Shown here one piece after another: positions 22,614 through 28,305 of a stretch of 28,305 bases of DNA (position 1 is its first letter; the number at the start of each line of letters is the position of its first letter). A program made the position numbers and the translations under genes. The stretch lies in the NCBI RefSeq assembly GCF_938010505.1, contig NZ_CALLVP010000115.1:1-28305 (forward strand). Direction: 5' to 3'. Under the pieces are notes generated by a model. That model did no database searches. It saw nothing but the letters and a program-made list of their open reading frames with translations, and was not told the origin of the DNA. Origin of the DNA: an uncultured Veillonella sp. GTDB lineage: Bacteria > Bacillota > Negativicutes > Veillonellales > Veillonellaceae.

Positions 22614-23555
22614 TTATTTAAGTGCCTTAGTAATCGTATCGATATTAGCTTTCACCATACCGATATATGTGCCACCTTCAGTGCCTTCAGAACCGAGGGA
22701 GTCGGAGTATAATTCACCACCAATGGAAACGTTCCAGCCTTTAGCTTTAGCTGCTTCTTGAACAGCCTCGATAGTTTTATGCGGTACAGAAGATTCTACG
22801 AAAATAGCTTTGATTTTGTGGTCAACAATGAATTGAACTAGATTATTCACATCTTGTGTACCTGCTTCTGTGGCAGTACTTACACCTTGTAAACCTTTTA
22901 CTTCAAAGCCGTACGCGCGAGCGAAGTATTGGAACGCATCGTGAGCTGTTACGAGTACGCGAGATTCTTTCGGAATCGATTCTGCTTGAGCTTTAACGTA
23001 CGCATCAGTTTCATCTAATTTAGTAAGATATGCGTCATAGCGTTTTTTGTAATCTTCTTTATGAGCCGGATCGGCTTTAGCAAGACCTTCGTATACTGCT
23101 TTTGCTGCCAGTTTCCAGTTAGCCACGTCAAACCAAATATGAGGGTCTTTTGTTTTTACCCCATCTTCTTCGTCAAAGTCGAGCAATGTAGCTGGATCAA
23201 TGGCATCAGATACGCGGATGGTCGCTTTATTTTGCTTTGTTAGGTTATCGAAAATGGAGCCCATTTTACCTTCCAAGTGAATGCCGTTATATACTACAAC
23301 ATCCGCTTTAGACATAGCTGTTACATCGCCTGCACTCGCTTGATATAGGTGAGGATCTACACCAGGTCCCATGAGACCTTGTACGGTTACATGGGCACCG
23401 CCGATTTCTTTTACTAAATCCGTTAACATCGTTGTAGTAGCTACGACATTAAGTTTTTTTTGACTATCTTGGGCTGTGTCTTTTCCGCAGCCTGCAAGGG
23501 CAAATACTATAAGTGCTAATGATACGACGACTAATAAAATTCGATTAAATTTCAT
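22614..23555 (-). CDS. troA: Mn/Zn-binding lipoprotein of ABC importer (TroA/MntA-like)
   Basis: 313 aa lipoprotein with lipobox ALAGC (Cys 23). It is a cluster A-I metal-binding protein: likely ligands are His 69 (VDPHLYQASAGDV), His 139 (KDPHIWFDV), His 205 (LVTAHDAFQYF) and Asp 285 (ELYSDSLG). The third histidine matches TroA of Treponema rather than the Glu of PsaA-type manganese proteins, so Zn and Mn are both possible. A long backbone helix (about 147-200) and GLQGVSTATEAG are typical. It is first of the minus-strand operon with AAGGAGG upstream. The symbol reflects family and gene order; the metal is not proven. Confidence 0.9.
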   Translation of the reverse strand: MKFNRILLVVVSLALIVFALAGCGKDTAQDSQKKLNVVATTTMLTDLVKEIGGAHVTVQGLMGPGVDPHLYQASAGDVTAMSKADVVVYNGIHLEGKMGSIFDNLTKQNKATIRVSDAIDPATLLDFDEEDGVKTKDPHIWFDVANWKLAAKAVYEGLAKADPAHKEDYKKRYDAYLTKLDETDAYVKAQAESIPKESRVLVTAHDAFQYFARAYGFEVKGLQGVSTATEAGTQDVNNLVQFIVDHKIKAIFVESSVPHKTIEAVQEAAKAKGWNVSIGGELYSDSLGSEGTEGGTYIGMVKANIDTITKALK

Positions 23556-23683
23556 AATAAGCCTCCTTTTTTATAGATACTAAATTTAAAAACATTAATG
23601 ACTTTGTTTGAGGGAAATATTTTGTTCTAATAATGAAATAATTTGAAGAAGGAAAATATCTCTCTGAATTTAAACGGAAAAAT

Positions 23684-23705
23684 AGCCGCTACTAACGTAG
23701 CGGCT
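23684..23705 (-). terminator. terminator after the 31-codon ORF
   Basis: On the minus strand AGCCGCTAC, loop GTTA, GTAGCGGCT is a perfect 9-bp stem followed by ATTTTTCC. It lies between the small ORF and the metal-binding lipoprotein gene, about 130 bp before the latter, so it could be the end of a separate small transcript or an attenuator in the importer leader. Confidence 0.75.
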
Positions 23706-23744
23706 AGTGGCAGTTATACGGTCTTCTGCTAAGGTCAAAATAAT

Positions 23745-23840
23745 CTAGGGAATAAGTGCTTGTAGATGGCTAGGCCCAACGAGGGCAACGATACCAAGTA
23801 CCATCATGACCTTCATTTGAATACGCTTTCTACGTCTCAT
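23745..23840 (-). CDS. small ORF, 31 aa, basic and hydrophobic (possible small membrane or leader peptide)
   Basis: The peptide starts MRRRKRIQMK, continues VMMVLGIVALVG and ends PSHLQALIP. A perfect AAGGAGG stands about 7 bp before the ATG, and a terminator follows 40 bp after the stop, so this has all the signs of an expressed gene. A positive N-terminus with one hydrophobic stretch suggests a single-pass or membrane-surface peptide. It lies upstream of and in the same direction as the Mn/Zn importer, which invites comparison with small metal-responsive peptides, but no homologue is recalled. Function is unknown. Confidence 0.55.
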   Translation of the reverse strand: MRRRKRIQMKVMMVLGIVALVGPSHLQALIP

Positions 23841-24019
23841 GATGAACCTCCTTTGTGTAGTTTTTTGTCATATCAACTAGATATGTGAGTTCGAACAGTT
23901 ATCTTGAATCCAATATATCATAAATGAGAAATTTTATCAATAAGAATTTATTCTTTTAATATTCATCTTTATTTAGTATGATATTATGCATAGATAAAAG
24001 GTTAATAAGGAGGCTTCTT

Positions 24020-24397
24020 ATGAATAAATTATTCCGATACGCTGCTGCAGCTATACTTGTTGCATCTTTCGGTATGTTAGGTGATTATACAGCTGATGCG
24101 GCGAAGTTTTTAGAATCTCCAAGAGAGGTTACTATTGTAAAACCAGAGTTGCCTGAGATTCCTCAAACCGCTACGGTAGCGCCTGATATGCGCGTACGCT
24201 TCTTGATTGATAAAAAAGGTAATGTTAAAAATGTTTTCGTAGAGCGCTCTTCTGGATATGCTCCTGTTGATGAAGCAGTAAAAAAAGCAATTTTGCAGTG
24301 GAAGTTTACCCCTGCTATTGGCACAGATCAAAAGGCACACGAATCCATTATTGGGATGACAATTACTCTGCCTAAGCAAGCTGTGAAAGCTAAATAA
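24020..24397 (+). CDS. secreted TonB C-terminal domain protein, 125 aa
   Basis: The start at ATG 24020 follows AAGGAGG (24007-24013); the longer frame from 23978 has no ribosome site. A signal peptide (YAAAAILVASFGMLGDY, cut near DAA) precedes a TonB C-terminal-like domain: MRVRFLIDKKGNVKNVFVER, SSGYAPVDEAVKKAILQWKF and TPAIG. The long proline-rich linker and membrane anchor of a classical TonB are missing. It may be a periplasmic TonB-fold protein acting in envelope assembly or transport. It is followed by a similar gene 7 bp later and so in one operon. A possible -10 (TATGAT) is at 23977. Confidence 0.78.
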   Translation: MNKLFRYAAAAILVASFGMLGDYTADAAKFLESPREVTIVKPELPEIPQTATVAPDMRVRFLIDKKGNVKNVFVERSSGYAPVDEAVKKAILQWKFTPAIGTDQKAHESIIGMTITLPKQAVKAK

Positions 24398-24404
24398 GGA
24401 GAAA

Positions 24405-24755
24405 ATGATGAATAAAGTGTTGCGTTGTATTATCTTAAGCTCATTGTTTGTAATGAGTATGGTAGCTTCTGTGTTGGCAGCTCCATATGATCCACCAGTA
24501 GCTATAGCTACACCACCTATTGACCGAGCTCTGCTTGCCGCCTATGGTGAAGCAGCTCATGGTGCGGATATACGTTTTACCATCAGGGAAGATGGTTCTG
24601 TAGGGGACGTTGAAGTTGTCTCATCTAGTGGCTCTAGTGCTCTTGATGCAGCCATTGTTGATACTATTTCTAAATGGAGATTTAGTCCTGCCACAGATTC
24701 CAATGGTAGACCTGTAGCATCTTCTAAAACTGAATATATTGATTTTAAAAACTAA
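24405..24755 (+). CDS. secreted TonB C-terminal domain protein, 116 aa (second copy)
   Basis: It begins ATG-ATG; AAGGAG (24396-24401) is spaced better for the second codon (24408). A signal peptide (LRCIILSSLFVMSMVASVLA) is followed by ADIRFTIREDGSVGDVEVV, SSSGSSALDAAIVDTISKWR and FSPATD, the TonB-C pattern of an even strand-helix-strand fold with a W-x-F-x-P motif. It is a diverged neighbour of the gene before it, possibly an old tandem duplication. Like that gene it has no linker, so the two may act together in the periplasm. Partner receptors are not in the window. Confidence 0.77.
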   Translation: MMNKVLRCIILSSLFVMSMVASVLAAPYDPPVAIATPPIDRALLAAYGEAAHGADIRFTIREDGSVGDVEVVSSSGSSALDAAIVDTISKWRFSPATDSNGRPVASSKTEYIDFKN

Positions 24756-24773
24756 TTAAAGACACTTATAGAG

Positions 24774-24819
24774 AACTGCACCCTAAAACTTGGACACAAC
24801 TTTTGAGGTGCAGTTTTTG
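24774..24819 (+). terminator. terminator with IS-end-like loop
   Basis: AACTGCACC (24774-24782) pairs with GGTGCAGTT (24807-24815), followed by TTTTG. The loop contains TAAAACTTGGACAC and CAACTTTTGA, resembling two facing IS3-family ends (TGCACC...AAAACTTGGAC and TGCACCTCAAAAGTT). It probably works as a terminator for the TonB-domain genes. Confidence 0.65.
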
Positions 24820-24916
24820 TATGCCAAAATATTCTAAAAAATAAAGTAAAGTTATTTATTTTCATAATATTTGATTCGTAAATTTTAAAAATAAATCAAA
24901 ATTGTATCTGTAGCAA

Positions 24917-24944
24917 CTGAAAATTACTTTCAAAATGATATAAT
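24917..24944 (+). promoter_or_regulatory. candidate promoter of the DUF438 gene
   Basis: CTGAAA (24917-24922), 16 bp, TATAAT (24939-24944). The -10 is perfect and the -35 matches 4 of 6. It lies about 40 bp before the ATG at 24985. The rest of 24820-24916 is AT-rich with no gene. Confidence 0.5.
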
Positions 24945-24984
24945 AAAAATATAATTATAGATTAGCCAGTGGAGGTATAAGCAT

Positions 24985-26601
24985 ATGAATCCATTAAAAC
25001 AAAAGCTAGATATTAACAATGAACGGTACAGAATTATTGTGTCCATTAAAGAAGATTATTTAGATGGTAAATTGTCCTTAGAAGAGGGCAATCGCATTTT
25101 AAAAGAGAAACTAGGTACTTGTACGCCTGATGAGTTTGCCTACGCAGAGCAAAGCTTGAAAGGTGTTTACAAAGACGAAGAAATCCTAGAGAAAATGGAT
25201 GATCTTTTAGATTTATTTGACGGCGTTTTAGTACGTGCCGAAAATGAATACCCTGAAAACCATCCGTTGTGGGCATACTTGGAAGAAATCAACGCTGTTG
25301 AAAAGGTAGCCCTAGAAGCAGACGAATTGTTAAAACAAGAGAAGTTTATCAAAAATCCGTGGCTCGGCGTTTTTGATTCCTTAGCAGAGTGGAGAACTCA
25401 TCTATCTCGTAAGCAAAATCAACTATATCCAATGCTTGAGGACCACGGTTTTGACCGCCCAACGCGCATTATGTGGACCTTTGATGATGCTGTGCGCGAT
25501 GCTATCTCTGCATCCTATGCATTGCTTCGGGAAGATAAGTATGAAGAATTCCTAGCGTCTGTGCCAGAAACTCTGGCGAAATTACGGGATTTGAATTCTA
25601 AAGAACTAGAAGTCTTATTGCCAACGTCTTATAAATTGTTGAGTGACGAAGAGTTTGTTCGGATGAGTAAAAATGACCATGAAATTGGTTATGCCATCAT
25701 TAATGCGCCAGGTTTATATGTAGTGCCAGGTATCAATGATTCTGCGGCGCAATTGAATGGCAATAATTCAGCTCAAGGTGGTGCTGTATCTAACGAGTTC
25801 TTAAATGATTTAGCCGGCTTGCTATCTAAATATGTAGGCCCTGTTGGTGGTGCGCCCGTTGGTAAGGACGCAGTTCTCGATGTAGCCACAGGTAAATTGA
25901 CATTAGAGCAAATTAATTTGTTGTTCCGTCATTTACCGGTAGATTTATCCTATGTAGATGAAAATGAACTAGTTAAGTTCTACAGCGATACGGCACATCG
26001 TATTTTCCCTCGCAGTGCGAACGTTATCGGCCGTGAGGTGAAGAATTGTCACCCAGCAAAATCTGTTCATATAGTAGAAGAAATCGTAGAGAAGTTCCGT
26101 TCTGGCGAACAAAGCCAAGCGGAATTCTGGATCAATAAACCAGGTTTGTTCATCTATGTTATCTACACAGCAGTGCGCGATGAAAATGGTAAATTCCGCG
26201 GCGTATTGGAAATGATGCAAGACTGTACTCATATCCGTGAACTTGAAGGTTCCCGTACCTTGTTGACTTGGGATAAAACTGATTTTGTAGGCGATGGTGG
26301 TAAAGAAAAATCCTTGGCTCAAGAGGCAGCAGAAGAGGTAGAAGAAGAACCATTAACAACTGATGCAAATGGTCGATTCCATATCGATGCAAAAACAACA
26401 TTGTCTAATCTAATTAAACAATGTCCGGATATTGTAGATCATTTGATTTCTTTAAATCCTAAGTTTGAGAAATTAAAAACACCTATGGTAAAAGTAATGG
26501 CTAAGGTGGCAACCATCAAGATGATTGCAGAGCGCGGTGAGTTTGAGGTAAATGATCTAATTAGCAAAATCGATGCATTTATCAATAAAGATAAGAAATA
26601 A
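24985..26601 (+). CDS. DUF438 / hemerythrin-like / PAS / DUF1858 protein
   Basis: 538 aa, cytoplasmic. The order is: DUF438 (about 15-90, KEDYLDGKLSLEEGNRILKE), a hemerythrin-like helical bundle (about 105-240, with HLSRKQNQLYPMLEDHGFDRP and DHEIGYAI), a PAS domain (about 305-420, NLLFRHLPVDLSYVDENE to GVLEMMQDCTHIREL), an acidic linker and DUF1858 (about 465-525, IDAKTTLSNLIKQCPDIVDHL). This is the standard architecture in anaerobic Firmicutes, thought to sense redox, oxygen or NO. Some iron-ligand histidines of a true hemerythrin look replaced. Single gene with its own promoter and terminator. The start follows GGAGG. Confidence 0.87.
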   Translation: MNPLKQKLDINNERYRIIVSIKEDYLDGKLSLEEGNRILKEKLGTCTPDEFAYAEQSLKGVYKDEEILEKMDDLLDLFDGVLVRAENEYPENHPLWAYLEEINAVEKVALEADELLKQEKFIKNPWLGVFDSLAEWRTHLSRKQNQLYPMLEDHGFDRPTRIMWTFDDAVRDAISASYALLREDKYEEFLASVPETLAKLRDLNSKELEVLLPTSYKLLSDEEFVRMSKNDHEIGYAIINAPGLYVVPGINDSAAQLNGNNSAQGGAVSNEFLNDLAGLLSKYVGPVGGAPVGKDAVLDVATGKLTLEQINLLFRHLPVDLSYVDENELVKFYSDTAHRIFPRSANVIGREVKNCHPAKSVHIVEEIVEKFRSGEQSQAEFWINKPGLFIYVIYTAVRDENGKFRGVLEMMQDCTHIRELEGSRTLLTWDKTDFVGDGGKEKSLAQEAAEEVEEEPLTTDANGRFHIDAKTTLSNLIKQCPDIVDHLISLNPKFEKLKTPMVKVMAKVATIKMIAERGEFEVNDLISKIDAFINKDKK

Positions 26602-26618
26602 TTGCACTTTTAAACGTG

Positions 26619-26652
26619 AAAAGAGGCGAGTCCTAAGAGCTCGCCTCTTTTT
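26619..26652 (+). terminator. Rho-independent terminator
   Basis: AAAGAGGCGAG pairs with CTCGCCTCTTTTT around a 9-nt loop, 20 bp after the DUF438 gene. Confidence 0.88.
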
Positions 26653-26965
26653 GTTGATATTTAAATGTTTGCTTTGTAAATGTGACTAGTTACTTTATCA
26701 CTATGTCTAGTTTTTAAGGTGTTCTATTGTATACTGATAGTTTCATGCAGCTAGGTATTAATTTATTGCATTACAAATATGTTGCACTAATTTGAAATAA
26801 ACATACATTAATTTTCTATAAATCATCTGTTTTATGTATACAAATTTGATTGAAAAGGGTAAAATAGAAAATAATGAAAGTATTTGCCTAAGCAGTGTTT
26901 TCATATATAAAATTACTTTTACAAGAGAAATTACTAATATATTTAAAGGTGAGGATCTAGATACT
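26653..26965. other. 313-bp intergenic leader before the carboxykinase gene
   Basis: AT-rich with no credible plus-strand gene. I see no confident promoter pair. A minus-strand frame across 26758-27003 has no ribosome site and runs into the next gene, so it is rejected. Confidence 0.4.
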
Positions 26966-28305
26966 ATGTCGACAAGACGCGTTTGGAAGCAAAGTGAAAT
27001 CAAAACAAACCCATTATTTTCTATGATGCGCAGTACAGTTGAAACTGCATTCTATGGGAACAATGTAACTCCTGTAACATCTGTGGCACAAGCGTATCAA
27101 TTAGCCTCTGAAGAGCCAGGTGTTATCGTCCTTGATATGCCAGTATTTAAACCATTAGAGCAAGGTTTGCCAGCTGATGCAAAGGTTCTTGTTACAAACG
27201 ATGGTAAAACTACAGGTCGCTATGCTAAAGCTCGCCGCATTATTGGCGATGAAGGCATAGATGAAGTTGAACTAGCTAATATTGCACGTGATGCAGTATA
27301 TGATAGCCGCAATAAAGAGTGGATTTCTGCGGAAGCTATCGTTGGTCTTGATAAAAAATTCACAGCTCGTGCTCATTTGATGATTCCAAAAGATCACGCA
27401 TCTATTTTGTATTCTTGGCTTATGAACTTTAAGTTCTTTGATGCGGCTGTAAAAGAATTCTATAACGATAGTGTAGAGATTCCAGAAGGCGATATCTATA
27501 TTTACTCTGATCCTGATTATGTTGTGCCAGGTCATCCAGGTGGTCTTGCTATTTTTGACCCTGCTCATAACTGTGCCATGATTCTTGGTATGCGTTACTT
27601 CGGTGAGCATAAAAAAGGTACGCTTACACTTGCGTGGTCCTTGGCAAACCGCTTTGATTATGTTGCATGCCACGGCGGTATGAAACGTTACAACCTTGAA
27701 GGTGGTAAAACATATACTATCGGTGTATTCGGTTTGTCCGGTTCCGGTAAATCCACATTGACTCATGAAAAACATGGTGGTCGATATGATATTTCTATCT
27801 TGCATGACGATGCGTATGTTATCAATACAAAGGATTTGAGTTCTATTGCGCTTGAACCTACATATTTTGATAAAATGCAAGACTACCCTGTGGAACATCC
27901 TGCTAATGAATTCTTGTTAACACTACAAAACGTAGGCGTAACAATGGATGAGGATGGTCGCAAGGTTGTATTGGCCGAAGACGTGCGTAATAGCAATGGT
28001 CGTGCTATCAAATCTCAATTCTGGACAGATAATCGCGTAAACTACGTTGGTGAACCTGTTAATGCCATAGTATGGCTTATGAAAGATAAAACTTTGCCAC
28101 CTATTCTTAAAATTGATGATCCAGTATTGGCATCTACTATGGGGGCAACACTTGCAACTCGCCGCTCTACGGCAGAAAAACTCGATGCTCATGTCGATCC
28201 AAATGCACTTGTTATCGAACCTTACGCAAATCCATTCCGTACATATCCATTGGTTCGTGACTATGAAAGCTATAAAAAACTGTTCTGCGAATGTGGCGTT
28301 GAATG
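26966..28305 (+). CDS. phosphoenolpyruvate carboxykinase (ATP)-type enzyme, divergent, 3' end outside window
   Basis: 446 codons are visible from ATG 26966 (AAAGGTGAGG upstream); no stop occurs before the edge. Recognisable blocks are KKGTLTLAWSLANRFDYVACHGGMKR, the kinase P-loop GLSGSGKST (residues 256-264), the nearby metal-site-like ILHDDAYVI and VGEPVNAIVWLM. In the family the enzyme converts oxaloacetate and ATP to phosphoenolpyruvate and CO2, or the reverse. It differs from the E. coli enzyme (GLSGTGKT, then GDDEHGW), so it belongs to a divergent subgroup; activity is assumed. In a lactate- and succinate-fermenting anaerobe it would link C4 and C3 metabolism. Confidence 0.8.
   Translation, partial: MSTRRVWKQSEIKTNPLFSMMRSTVETAFYGNNVTPVTSVAQAYQLASEEPGVIVLDMPVFKPLEQGLPADAKVLVTNDGKTTGRYAKARRIIGDEGIDEVELANIARDAVYDSRNKEWISAEAIVGLDKKFTARAHLMIPKDHASILYSWLMNFKFFDAAVKEFYNDSVEIPEGDIYIYSDPDYVVPGHPGGLAIFDPAHNCAMILGMRYFGEHKKGTLTLAWSLANRFDYVACHGGMKRYNLEGGKTYTIGVFGLSGSGKSTLTHEKHGGRYDISILHDDAYVINTKDLSSIALEPTYFDKMQDYPVEHPANEFLLTLQNVGVTMDEDGRKVVLAEDVRNSNGRAIKSQFWTDNRVNYVGEPVNAIVWLMKDKTLPPILKIDDPVLASTMGATLATRRSTAEKLDAHVDPNALVIEPYANPFRTYPLVRDYESYKKLFCECGVE

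Noticed and set aside
23978..24019. Upstream ATG start of the first TonB-domain gene
   Set aside because: It would add 14 residues before a clear signal peptide, and AAGGAGG directly precedes ATG 24020.
27272..27898. 208-aa minus-strand open frame
   Set aside because: It is antisense to the clearly coding carboxykinase gene, has a Cys/His/Arg-rich shadow composition and has no ribosome site.
1..28305. CRISPR arrays, tRNA or rRNA genes
   Set aside because: I found no regularly spaced direct repeats, cloverleaf-type segments or rRNA-like stretches on reading through.

Overview
The window looks like a chromosomal segment of a Negativicutes bacterium, most likely Veillonella. This is an inference from gene content: low GC, Firmicute-type AGGAGG ribosome sites and Rho-independent terminators, combined with TonB-type proteins expected of a diderm. 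No rRNA or other taxonomic marker is present, so the genus is a guess.

Region 1 (1-2680) holds two decayed insertion sequences side by side: an IS30-family copy (about 5-1068) and an IS3-family copy (1118-2680), each with several disabling mutations. Region 2 (2681-9660) is an accessory zone of small orphan genes. It has a DUF2335 membrane protein pair and then a mosaic of duplicated and decayed cassettes: a 169-aa unknown protein twice, a methyltransferase intact once and broken once, an EF-Tu domain-III-like protein as one intact copy, one broken copy and one short relic, and an immunity-like protein as one intact copy and one 3' relic. A zinc-ribbon protein, a GNAT acetyltransferase and a SUFU-domain protein follow. 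The layout resembles a polymorphic-toxin immunity array whose toxin lies outside the window or is lost.

Region 3 (9700-14583) is a cobalamin-riboswitch-controlled ABC importer. A consensus promoter, the riboswitch and a strong terminator precede two tandem lipoprotein binding proteins (the second frameshifted), a FecCD-type permease and an ATPase. Region 4 (14590-19671) is the most interesting part. It has a two-gene operon encoding a V8/trypsin-like protease fused to a DRGH (NUC1) endonuclease plus a papain-like cysteine protease, then an AT-rich UG/Abi-like reverse transcriptase gene preceded by a compact, apparently structured 96-nt segment. This looks like a defence islet.

Region 5 (19633-23855, minus strand) is a TroABCD/MntABCD-type Mn/Zn importer. 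Upstream on the same strand is an unlisted 31-codon ORF with a perfect ribosome site and its own terminator. Region 6 (24020-28305, plus strand) has two small secreted TonB-C-domain proteins, a DUF438/hemerythrin-like/PAS/DUF1858 sensor-like protein, and the start of a divergent ATP-type PEP carboxykinase that runs off the right edge. I saw no tRNA, rRNA or CRISPR array.
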